Shown one piece after another: positions 23,067 to 30,799 of a stretch of 51,180 bases of DNA (its first letter is position 1; the number at the start of each line of letters is the position of its first letter). Origin of the DNA: Singulisphaera sp. (lineage in GTDB: Bacteria > Planctomycetota > Planctomycetia > Isosphaerales > Isosphaeraceae); assembly GCA_027451445.1 (NCBI GenBank), contig DAIDJG010000205.1, positions 1 to 51,180 on the forward strand, given 5' to 3'. The notes beneath the pieces are model-generated. The model did no database searches. It was not told the origin of the DNA and saw only the letters and a list, made by a program, of their open reading frames with translations. The position numbers and the translations under genes were made by a program.

Positions 23067-24152
23067 ATGAGCGCGGGTCCGGTCGGTGAAACGTGGGAAA
23101 CCGTGAGCTGGGTCGGCGACTCGGCGAGCGGGTTCGTGCGCTTGATCGACCAGACGCGGCTCCCCACCGAGTTTGTGCGGATCGACTGCCGGGACGTGGC
23201 CACGGTCTGGGAGGCGATCCGCAGCTTGCGCGTTCGAGGAGCCCCGGCGATTGGGATCGCGGCGGCCTTCGGCGCCGTGCTCGGCGGGCAGGGTATGGTC
23301 GGGGGTGATTCCGACGCGTTACGCAAGGGCTTGCGTGACGCCTCCGAGCAGCTCCGCACGAGTCGTCCCACCGCCGTCAATCTCTTCTGGGCCCTCGATC
23401 GGATCGACCGAGTGGCGGATTCGGTGGAACTGCCCGCAGATCAGTTGCTCGACCGTGTGCTGGAAGAGGCGCAGGCGATCGCCGACGAGGACAAGGCGAT
23501 GTGCCGCGCGATCGGCCGATTCGGCGCGGAGCTCTTGCCGAGCGGGCACAACGTCCTGACTCATTGCAACGCCGGCGGCCTGGCGACCGCGGATTACGGC
23601 ACGGCGCTGGCCGTGATCTTCGCGGCTCACGAACAAGGGAAGTCCGTCCACGTGTTCGCCGACGAAACGCGGCCGTTGCTTCAAGGGTCCCGCCTCACGG
23701 CGTGGGAACTGCAGCGGCGAGGCGTGCCCGTCACTCTCATCTGCGACAACATGGCCGCCCAGGTCATGAAGGAAGGGAAGGTGCAGATGGTCGTCGTCGG
23801 TGCCGATCGGATCGCCGCCAATGGCGATACCGCCAACAAGATCGGCACTTATGGCGTCGCCGTGCTCGCCAAAGCACATGGCATCCCCTTCTACGTCGCC
23901 GCACCCTCAAGCACATTCGACCTCTCGCTTCCGGACGGCTCCGCCATTCCGATCGAACAGCGCGACCCCGCGGAGATCACCGCCGGCTTTGGCCGCGTCA
24001 CCGCGCCCGAGGGGATCGCCGTCTACAATCCGGCATTCGATGTGACACCAGCCGCCCTGATCGCCGGAATCATGACGGAGCGAGGTGTGATTCAACCGGT
24101 CAATGCAGCCTCGATCGCCGCCACCTTGGGAACGGCCGGCGTTCCGCATTAA
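23067..24152 (+). CDS. mtnA: S-methyl-5-thioribose-1-phosphate isomerase
   Basis: MtnA converts methylthioribose 1-phosphate to methylthioribulose 1-phosphate in methionine salvage. The 361-aa protein has the family stretches SLRVRGAPAIGIAAAFG, RPTAVNLFWALDR, the catalytic Cys in VLTHCNAGGLAT, ADETRPLLQGSRLTAWEL and the catalytic Asp in VVGADRIAANGDTANKIGTY. Length is usual. The related eIF-2B alpha-type ribose-1,5-bisphosphate isomerases share the fold, but the motif set is that of MtnA. No other methionine-salvage genes are nearby. Confidence 0.95.
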   Translation: MSAGPVGETWETVSWVGDSASGFVRLIDQTRLPTEFVRIDCRDVATVWEAIRSLRVRGAPAIGIAAAFGAVLGGQGMVGGDSDALRKGLRDASEQLRTSRPTAVNLFWALDRIDRVADSVELPADQLLDRVLEEAQAIADEDKAMCRAIGRFGAELLPSGHNVLTHCNAGGLATADYGTALAVIFAAHEQGKSVHVFADETRPLLQGSRLTAWELQRRGVPVTLICDNMAAQVMKEGKVQMVVVGADRIAANGDTANKIGTYGVAVLAKAHGIPFYVAAPSSTFDLSLPDGSAIPIEQRDPAEITAGFGRVTAPEGIAVYNPAFDVTPAALIAGIMTERGVIQPVNAASIAATLGTAGVPH

Positions 24153-24189
24153 GTGTGCGAGGAGAGCGCGATCCCCCCGCGGACTTGCC

Positions 24190-24218
24190 TTGTCGAATGA
24201 CGCGAGTTCGGCTAGATT
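24190..24218 (+). promoter_or_regulatory. Candidate promoter of the glycan operon
   Basis: TTGTCG (24190-24195) and TAGATT (24213-24218) are 17 bases apart, matching the consensus at 4/6 each. It lies in the 202-bp gap, 137 bases before the GT39-type gene. Two partial copies of GTCGAATGA(N)ACGCGAG flank it (24192-24205, 24227-24256). Confidence 0.4.
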
Positions 24219-24354
24219 CTTGCTGAGTCGAATGAACCATGAGTGACTGACGCGAGGAATATCTACCTACCTGATTATATCGGCAACAGGGATGTTCGCC
24301 GATGGGTAAGTCCCCCCTGAGTTTGCACCAAGGCTCCAGGAGTCGCAGCTAAGG

Positions 24355-26148
24355 ATGGCTACCGCAACCTTCCCGCCTTACATCGCTCTCGACCCTCACA
24401 CCGAGCGGCTTGAATCGGCCAACGACGCGGAATCGCGCGCAACGGTTCGACATCTTCAGCTTGCTCTCCTCGTGAGTGTTGCGGTGCTCATTCCTCGCTC
24501 GCTGCTGATCGCTCGGGCGCACAGCGAATCATTGGATGACACGTATCACCTGACTCGCGGACTGGCTTACTGGACCCGGAGTATCGGCACGCGCGACCTG
24601 TCGATGAACGACCCTCCGCTGGCCGAGGGGTTGATCGCGTTGCCGATGCTCGCGACGAACCTGTTGGAAGGGCGAGCTGCGGACGACGACCGCCTGTACG
24701 ACGTGCCCGGCCGGGCCGAGACGATTACCGAGCGGGTCGCGCTGGGGAACGTCATTCTGGCGTTGCCCCTGTTCGGCCTGGTGTTCCTCTGGGTTCGGCG
24801 TGTGTATGGACTGAGGTCGGCGTGGTTTGCGCTTGCGTTGACGCTGGTCGATCCGACGATTACCGCGTTGATCCCCATCCCCTCGCTCGACATCCTTGGA
24901 GTGGAAGGGATCATCCTCGGCTGCTTCCTGGCGTGGCGTTACTTCGAGCAACCGACTTCGGGCAGGCTGCTGGCGTGTGCTGTGGGCACCGGCTTCGCGC
25001 TCATGCTCAAGCATACGGCGGTCGCGCTGCCGCCGGTCGTTCTGGCGTTCGCAGGGTTGCACTGGGGAGTGAGGCCGTGGCTCGATCGCCAGGATTGGCG
25101 CGCGTGGCGTGCTGCGCTGTCCGGGCGCGTGCGGGCCCTGGCGGCGATCGGACTGGTCGCCATGGCGACAATCTGGGCGTTGACGCTCTTTGATATGAGT
25201 CCGCCGATCTCGAAGGTGGGCACGCTCCACTCCAAAGAGGGAGCGGCTCAGGCGAACTTGACGCAAGCACGTGCATTTCGAGTCGCTGCCGAGCGTGCCC
25301 TGGGGCTTACGGAGCCCTGGCCGGCCGGGAGTTACCTGCGGGCTTTCCGCTCCGGCCTGGGACATGGGATGGCGGGACACAACTGCTTTCTCTTCGGCGA
25401 GCGGCGGCAGACCGGCTGGTGGTACTACTTCCCGGTAGTCGCAAGTTACAAGGTACCCCTGGGCATCGCGGCGGTCCTACTTCTGGGACTGATCTCTGTG
25501 GCGTGGGAACGCCCGCGCTGGGCGGAGTGGGGGCTGCTCATCCCTTGCCTCGCCTGGGCCGCGTTCATGATGAATTCGAAGGTCAACATCGGATTCCGCC
25601 ACTTCCTGCCGGCGTATCTCTTCATGCTGTTGCTGGCGAGCCGAGTGGTGGCAGGAAACCGTCTCGGCTGGTCCGTCGCCGCCTGGGCGGGGGTGCTGCT
25701 CGCGGGCGTTCACGTGGCGAGTTTCCATCCCGATTACCTGGCCTATATCAACTATCCGCGCCATAAACCCCACCTGGCGATCAGCGACAGTAACGTCGAT
25801 TGGGGGCAGTCGCTCAAACAGGTGCGCACCTGGATCGAGAGTCGCCCCGACGAACGCCGGCCGATCGCCATGTACTATTTTGGCAAGGAAGACCAGCCGA
25901 ACGTAGAATACTACCTGGGATCCCGAGTGACGCGATTGACCCCCAACGATCCCCCTCCGGCGCGAGGGCTCCTGATGATCAGCCCCGTCCAGGAGGTTGG
26001 GGTCTATGACGATCGCGATGCCTACCGGGCGCTGCGCTCGAAGGAGCCGATGGACATCATCGGCCGGAGCATGCTTGTCTACGACCTTGACGCACTCGGC
26101 GGCGGCCGGCCCTTTGACTGGACGGCTCGGGCCCAGGTAACCGAGTGA
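24355..26148 (+). CDS. GT39-like polytopic glycosyltransferase
   Basis: The 597-aa membrane protein belongs to the GT-C superfamily (protein-mannosyltransferase/ArnT-like). After a cytoplasmic N-terminus comes a first helix (about 40-56). The first extracytoplasmic loop carries the acidic site SLDDTYHLTRGLAYW and MNDPPLAEGLIALP, the usual place of the catalytic acid. About ten further helices follow, then a soluble C-terminal domain from about residue 470 (SNVDWGQSLKQVRTWIESRP). Such enzymes use polyprenyl-phosphate sugars. It is first in a four-gene operon, 10 bases before the methyltransferase. Confidence 0.85.
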   Translation: MATATFPPYIALDPHTERLESANDAESRATVRHLQLALLVSVAVLIPRSLLIARAHSESLDDTYHLTRGLAYWTRSIGTRDLSMNDPPLAEGLIALPMLATNLLEGRAADDDRLYDVPGRAETITERVALGNVILALPLFGLVFLWVRRVYGLRSAWFALALTLVDPTITALIPIPSLDILGVEGIILGCFLAWRYFEQPTSGRLLACAVGTGFALMLKHTAVALPPVVLAFAGLHWGVRPWLDRQDWRAWRAALSGRVRALAAIGLVAMATIWALTLFDMSPPISKVGTLHSKEGAAQANLTQARAFRVAAERALGLTEPWPAGSYLRAFRSGLGHGMAGHNCFLFGERRQTGWWYYFPVVASYKVPLGIAAVLLLGLISVAWERPRWAEWGLLIPCLAWAAFMMNSKVNIGFRHFLPAYLFMLLLASRVVAGNRLGWSVAAWAGVLLAGVHVASFHPDYLAYINYPRHKPHLAISDSNVDWGQSLKQVRTWIESRPDERRPIAMYYFGKEDQPNVEYYLGSRVTRLTPNDPPPARGLLMISPVQEVGVYDDRDAYRALRSKEPMDIIGRSMLVYDLDALGGGRPFDWTARAQVTE

Positions 26149-26158
26149 AGGTGAGCTG

Positions 26159-26884
26159 ATGGACCAAAAACATCTTGAAGCCCTGATCGCGGTCGAGCGA
26201 ACCTACTGGTGGCACGTCGCCAAGCGAGAGCTGGTGACGGACCTCCTGAAGCGCCATTGTCCGCCTCCCGGCCGGCTGGTTGAGGGGGGGATTGGCGGCG
26301 GGGCGAACCTGCTCGCCTACCGCGAGCTCGGCTACGACGTTTCGGGGTTTGACCTCATGCCCGAGGCCATCGAGCACTGCCGGACCCTGGGCATCGAGGA
26401 TGTGCGCCTGCATAATCTCCAGGAGCCCTGGCCGGTCGAACGAGGGCCCGCGAATATCGTCGTGATGCTCGACGTGATCGAGCACGTCCCCGACCCCGTC
26501 AAGGTGCTACGCAACGCCGCAGATACCCTTGCTCCCGACGGCGAGATCGTCGTCACGGTCCCGGCGATTCCCGCGCTCATGGGACCGTGGGACCGGATGT
26601 TGGGGCACCACCGCCGCTACTCGGCTCGTATGCTGCGCGAGCATGCGCGGGAGGCGGGCTTGAAGGTCGTGTGGCTCTCGCACTGGAATGCGTTCACGCT
26701 GCCGGCGGCGCTCGTCGTCAGGACGCTCGAAAAGCTCGGGAGGCGCAGTCGTTCGGCGGAATTTCCCCCCGTCTCGCCCGCGGTCAATTCGCTCTTGATC
26801 GGACTGGCCCGCACGGAGCGCAAGGTGATCGAAGCGGTCCGGTTGATGCTAGGCCTTTCCCTCGTCGGAGTCCTCAAACGATGA
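26159..26884 (+). CDS. Class I SAM-dependent methyltransferase
   Basis: The 241-aa protein has a Methyltransf_23-like fold. Motif I is LVEGGIGGGANLLAY, unusual in having Glu-Gly-Gly instead of D.GCG. SGFDLMPEAIEHCR follows, then NIVVMLDVIEHVPDPVKVLR (motif IV region) and APDGEIVVTVPA. GPWDRMLGHHRRYSARMLR near residues 145-165 is typical of methyltransferases encoded with glycan genes. The C-terminal ~60 residues are hydrophobic and may lie against the membrane. It starts 10 bases after the GT39 gene and its stop overlaps the next start as ATGA. The substrate is unknown, perhaps a lipid-linked sugar. Confidence 0.88.
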   Translation: MDQKHLEALIAVERTYWWHVAKRELVTDLLKRHCPPPGRLVEGGIGGGANLLAYRELGYDVSGFDLMPEAIEHCRTLGIEDVRLHNLQEPWPVERGPANIVVMLDVIEHVPDPVKVLRNAADTLAPDGEIVVTVPAIPALMGPWDRMLGHHRRYSARMLREHAREAGLKVVWLSHWNAFTLPAALVVRTLEKLGRRSRSAEFPPVSPAVNSLLIGLARTERKVIEAVRLMLGLSLVGVLKR

Positions 26885-27912
26885 CCAGGCAACCTGAGTT
26901 CGTCCGCCCGGCGCGTGAGGCGCTGCTGATCTCGGTGGTGCTGCCGGTCTACAACGAATCCAAGGTGCTGGAGACCTTGACGCGTGCCGTGACCGAGGCC
27001 ATCCGCGAGACCGGCTGCGACGGCGAGTTAATTTACATCAACGATGGCTCGCGCGACGGTAGCGGCGAGCTTCTCGACCGTCTGGCGCTGGCCGATCCCC
27101 AGGTGAAGGTGTTGCATCTTTCGCGCAACTTCGGCCATCAAGCCGCCGTGCAGGCAGGCCTGGCCCACGCGCGAGGGGATGTCGCGGTGATCATGGACTC
27201 CGACATGCAAGACGACCCGCGCAGCATCGGCCGCTTCCTCGAGAAGTGGCGCGAGGGCTACGACGTCGTCTATGCGATCCGCACGGGGCGCAAGGAAAAC
27301 GCGGTCAAGAAATTCCTCTTCTACTCGTTCTATCGTGTCCTGAACGCCATCTCACGCACGCCGATGCCACCGGATGCGGGCAACTTCGGCCTGGTCGATC
27401 GGCGCGTCGCCGAGGAAATCGCTCGGCTACGTGACCGCGACCGCTACTACGCCGGCCTCCGCTCGTGGGTCGGGTTCCGGCAGACGGGCGTCGAGGTCGA
27501 GCGCGGGCCGCGTTACGATGGCCGGCCTCGGGTCTCGATGCTTGGACTTTGGCGGCTGGCGAAGAGTGCGATCTTTTCGTTCTCGTCGTTCCCCTTGAGC
27601 CTGTTTTACGCGATCGGCGTGACGTCGATGGCCGTCTTCTTCTTGCTGGGTATCTTCGTCCTCTACCACAAGCTGTTCACCGGGCTGGCGATCCCCGGTT
27701 GGGCGTCGAACACGATGGTCTCCAGCTTCTTCGGCGCGATGAATGCGCTGGGGATCGCGGTGCTGGGCGAGTACGTCACGCGTATCTACGACCAGGTTCG
27801 CGACCGTCCCTTGTATCTCGTCGACCGCTGGGTCAATTTCCCGGAAGACCGGCGCGTCGGCCAGCACGTCGAGTTGAACAACGGCTGCGTCGAGAAGGTC
27901 CTCGAGTCATGA
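26881..27912 (+). CDS. GT2 family glycosyltransferase, GtrB/DPM1-like
   Basis: The 343-aa protein has a cytoplasmic GT-A domain: SVVLPVYNES (about residues 18-27), ELIYINDGSRDGS, LSRNFGHQAAVQAGLAHARGD and the metal-binding MDSDMQDDP. Two C-terminal helices follow (about 240-262 and 275-300). GtrB/DPM1-type enzymes load a sugar from a nucleotide donor onto polyprenyl phosphate. This would supply the donor for the GT-C proteins encoded on either side. Start and stop both overlap neighbours as ATGA, so the trio is translationally coupled. Confidence 0.92.
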   Translation: MTRQPEFVRPAREALLISVVLPVYNESKVLETLTRAVTEAIRETGCDGELIYINDGSRDGSGELLDRLALADPQVKVLHLSRNFGHQAAVQAGLAHARGDVAVIMDSDMQDDPRSIGRFLEKWREGYDVVYAIRTGRKENAVKKFLFYSFYRVLNAISRTPMPPDAGNFGLVDRRVAEEIARLRDRDRYYAGLRSWVGFRQTGVEVERGPRYDGRPRVSMLGLWRLAKSAIFSFSSFPLSLFYAIGVTSMAVFFLLGIFVLYHKLFTGLAIPGWASNTMVSSFFGAMNALGIAVLGEYVTRIYDQVRDRPLYLVDRWVNFPEDRRVGQHVELNNGCVEKVLES

Positions 27913-29450
27913 ACGATGAGCCGCAAGCCCCCGTGCCCTGGCTGCGTGGGCTTGCGCTCGGACTCTTGATCGTGCTCGCTCTTGGCACGAGGCTCCCCGC
28001 CCCCTGGCGAACCGAGGTGCTGGGCGACGAGATGCTCCATCTCGAATCGTGGCGCAATCACTATCGGACCTCCGATGTGATGCCCCTCTTTCGCACGCGG
28101 TTAGAGCGTCATCCCTCGATCCCCGCCGCTTGGAAAAGCACGCTTCTGCATCTCTACCACACCAACCCGCTCTTTCGTCGCGTGCCCTTCCTGGTCGGTG
28201 ATCCGCCGTCTCCCGCCTTCAACGTGGTCTCGGAAACAAGCGAGATCCTCAGTCACTCGAGTTTGTTGGCCCTGCGACTCCCTTCGGTCGTTTGCTCGCT
28301 CCTCGCGTTGCTCGTGGCCTACGCCATCGGCCGCGAATTGTGGGACGATGCGCTTGGCCTCTGGGTCGCCGCTCTCCTGGCGTTGGGGCCCGTGGCACAG
28401 ATCTTCGCCGGGATCGGGCGCCCTCATACACTGTCGCAGGTCGCGCTCTTCGGCGTGATCCTGATGTTTGTGCGCGAGCAACGTCGAGGATACGAATCGC
28501 CCTGGCGATTCCTGCTGGTTTGTCTGCTTGCACAGACGACGCACTGGGCCGGGTGGGCGGTGATCGGACCGTTGGTCGTCAGCGAACTGGTCAGACGGTG
28601 GATCTCCGAAGTGAGCCTCGGCCGGCTCTTCCGTCAAAGCTGGTGGTACGCGCTGGGGAGTGTCGTGCTCCTCGGCATTCTCAAGCTATTTGTGCTGGTC
28701 ACCTCCGCGACCGCCGCGAACGTGGGTTATCCGGGAGCACGCACGCTCTGGGGCTACCTTTGCATCACCTCACCGTTCGGCCACCTCGCAGGATTCGGGA
28801 CCGTCGGTTTAACGCTGAGCGGCGTCATGTTCATCGCTCTGGTTGCGCTCGGTGTGCACACGACATTCGAGCGTGACAGTCGCCTTCGCGAATTTCGCTG
28901 GCCGTTCCTCGCCACATTGGTCTCATCAGCGATTTCGGCGTGTGCCATGTGCGCAGGCACAAGGCATATGCTGCTCTACGTCCCGATTCCGATCGTGCTC
29001 GCAGGCATCGGAGCACGCCGCCTCTTCGGGCGACCGAGCGCATCGTATGCCGCTCTCGTCGCTGTTCTTGCTATCGGAACACTGCTCTCACTTTTCTACA
29101 CCGAGGACCCCTATCGGTATGTCCTGACGAACGACGCGCGTTATTCGGCAGTCGCCCGCGACCTCCGCGCACGAATGGCACCGGGCGACACGTGGGTCAG
29201 CCTGCCGTACTTCCTGGCAATGCCACTCTATCGGGAGCACGCGTTTCCAGAGCCGGCGATGCCCTTGAACGAGACGGAATTCCACGAGTTTCTCCAGGCA
29301 CGTCCCAAAGACCATGCTTGCTTCGCGTTTGTCCCGATTCATATCGCCGACGGCGACCCGATGCTGGGTGGAGCGGTCTGGAGGAGGACCTATCTGAGTG
29401 GCATGACGCTCGTCGAATTGCCGAAGGAAGATCCCGCGGACATGCGCTAA
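27909..29450 (+). CDS. Polytopic GT-C-like glycosyltransferase
   Basis: The 513-aa protein begins with a helix (GLALGLLIVLALGTRLP) and an acidic first loop LGDEMLHLESWRNHY. This corresponds to the D/E site of ArnT/PMT-like enzymes. About nine more helices follow and a short soluble C-terminal region. I infer a second polyprenyl-phosphate-sugar-dependent transferase. It starts within the stop of the GT2 gene (ATGA) and ends the operon. Identity is weaker than for the first GT-C gene because no other family motif is clear. Confidence 0.78.
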   Translation: MNDEPQAPVPWLRGLALGLLIVLALGTRLPAPWRTEVLGDEMLHLESWRNHYRTSDVMPLFRTRLERHPSIPAAWKSTLLHLYHTNPLFRRVPFLVGDPPSPAFNVVSETSEILSHSSLLALRLPSVVCSLLALLVAYAIGRELWDDALGLWVAALLALGPVAQIFAGIGRPHTLSQVALFGVILMFVREQRRGYESPWRFLLVCLLAQTTHWAGWAVIGPLVVSELVRRWISEVSLGRLFRQSWWYALGSVVLLGILKLFVLVTSATAANVGYPGARTLWGYLCITSPFGHLAGFGTVGLTLSGVMFIALVALGVHTTFERDSRLREFRWPFLATLVSSAISACAMCAGTRHMLLYVPIPIVLAGIGARRLFGRPSASYAALVAVLAIGTLLSLFYTEDPYRYVLTNDARYSAVARDLRARMAPGDTWVSLPYFLAMPLYREHAFPEPAMPLNETEFHEFLQARPKDHACFAFVPIHIADGDPMLGGAVWRRTYLSGMTLVELPKEDPADMR

Positions 29451-29536
29451 TCAGCGGCCCCTGGAAGGATTGACTCACCATCTGATAGCATCGTGGTCCG
29501 TTTGTTTGCCTTTCGTTTTCTCTCTGAGATGGACCC

Positions 29537-29848
29537 ATGCTCGCCCATAACGTCTATTTTGCTCTGCACGATGATTCCCCGGCCGCCAAGCAGAAGATGG
29601 TCGCCGCGTGCAAGAAGTATCTCGCCGATCATCCGGGCACCGTGTTCTTCGCTTGCGGCACGCTAGAACCCGAACTTTCGCGGCCCGTGAACGTCCGCGA
29701 CTTCGACATCGCGCTGCACGTGATCTTCGAATCGCGCGCGGCTCACGATGCCTATCAAGATGCGCCGGCACACCACGAGTTCATCGCCGAGAACAAGCCG
29801 AACTGGAAGGAGGTGCGGGTGTTTGATTCAGTGGTTGAGTCGGCGTGA
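29537..29848 (+). CDS. Dabb-domain (stress-responsive A/B barrel) protein
   Basis: The 103-aa protein matches the dimeric alpha-beta barrel Dabb pattern. It has MLAHNVYFALHDDSPAAKQK as the first strand and helix, then HPGTVFFACGTL, DFDIALHVIFESRAAHDAYQ and PAHHEFIAENKPNWKEVRVFD. Small proteins of this kind are common in planctomycetes, and most have no known substrate. It is 86 bases after the glycan operon and faces the minus-strand cassette, with 18 bases between the stops. Confidence 0.88.
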   Translation: MLAHNVYFALHDDSPAAKQKMVAACKKYLADHPGTVFFACGTLEPELSRPVNVRDFDIALHVIFESRAAHDAYQDAPAHHEFIAENKPNWKEVRVFDSVVESA

Positions 29849-29866
29849 GCTGTGCGGGCCAACAAC

Positions 29867-30232
29867 TCATTGTGCTGAGACTTCGAGCGCCTGCCAGTTT
29901 CTGGCCTGGAGCAATACGGCATAGTCACTCGGAACACTCCAGATCGGCTTCTCCAGTCCCAGGTAAAAAAAATGGGACCTCGTGCCGTCCTCGTTTCTCT
30001 TGATCTTGGGGTTGCCTGCTTTGGTGTAGAGGACAACGAGGTCGCCCTCGCCTACGGGTTTGTCCGGAAACCAGTAGGCTCGCTTCAGCCGGTTCGAGAC
30101 ACCTCCGTCCTCCGCACAGTCGGTGACAAAAACGACATACCTTCCGATGTCGTCGTCAGCATGTACTTCGAGAACGAGGCGCTCGCGATCGATGTCGCCT
30201 CGATCCCGGATTTTCTTGATGTCAACGTTCAT
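29867..30232 (-). CDS. Hypothetical beta-rich protein, second gene of a low-G+C cassette
   Basis: The 121-aa protein has alternating strands: LVLEVHADDDIGRYVVFVTDC, then the striking AYWFPDKPVGEGDLVVLYTKAG, then SHFFYLGLEKPIW and YAVLLQARNWQALEV, quoted by their key stretches. The pattern suggests a small beta-sandwich, loosely like a lamin-tail domain, but I am not sure. It starts one base after the upstream gene's stop, so it is co-translated. Base composition is visibly lower in G+C than its neighbours, suggesting transfer. Confidence 0.75.
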   Translation of the reverse strand: MNVDIKKIRDRGDIDRERLVLEVHADDDIGRYVVFVTDCAEDGGVSNRLKRAYWFPDKPVGEGDLVVLYTKAGNPKIKRNEDGTRSHFFYLGLEKPIWSVPSDYAVLLQARNWQALEVSAQ

Positions 30233-30233
30233 G

Positions 30234-30662
30234 CTATGCCGCCTTGCACTTCGCGACGACTCCGGAAATCACTAGCACCAGGGCAAAGCCAAAACCAACC
30301 AGGTTCTGTACTGTGGTGAGAACGCTCCAGACCGACGGTAAGATGCCAAACAGGGCCAGGCCAATTGCGACGTTTACGGTGAATACGATATCCTTCGCGA
30401 TCGAAACCTGGAGACGCTGATCCAGGACGAGCTTAGCCTTGTCGGCCTCATGAAAACGCTCACGGTATTCTTCCAATCGGACGACCTCGTTTTCAAGCCT
30501 CTCGATTTCCTTAAGGAGAAATTGAACGGATTCAGGCCGGGCGAGTTCTTTCTCCGTGAGTTCTCTCGTCGTGGAAAAGCGATTGCTCTTGGAGGAAGTC
30601 AGCGGCGTTCTTTCTTCCGCTGCTTCAATCTCCTGGTCGTTCGTCTGGACATCATCCGACAT
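30234..30662 (-). CDS. Coiled-coil protein with two membrane helices, first gene of the cassette
   Basis: The 142-aa product has a polar N-terminus, a long amphipathic coiled coil (about residues 44-86) and two C-terminal helices (about 93-113 and 118-137). The ATG at 30662 is preferred over the adjacent GTG at 30665; GGGAG lies ten bases upstream. The layout of a soluble coiled coil followed by a helical hairpin resembles small membrane-targeted effector or anchor proteins. No family was recognised. Codon and base use differ from the flanking 65%-type G+C genes. Confidence 0.75.
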   Translation of the reverse strand: MSDDVQTNDQEIEAAEERTPLTSSKSNRFSTTRELTEKELARPESVQFLLKEIERLENEVVRLEEYRERFHEADKAKLVLDQRLQVSIAKDIVFTVNVAIGLALFGILPSVWSVLTTVQNLVGFGFALVLVISGVVAKCKAA

Positions 30663-30799
30663 CACGCCGACTCCCGATCGATCCTGTCAGACGCTAAATA
30701 ATCGCGTCCGGGGCTGTCCAAATGCCACGTGTCGTTCCGACCCCGGACGAAGGTTTCGGTCACTCTTCAGTAGAGCCTCCTGACACATCCGCGACGACG

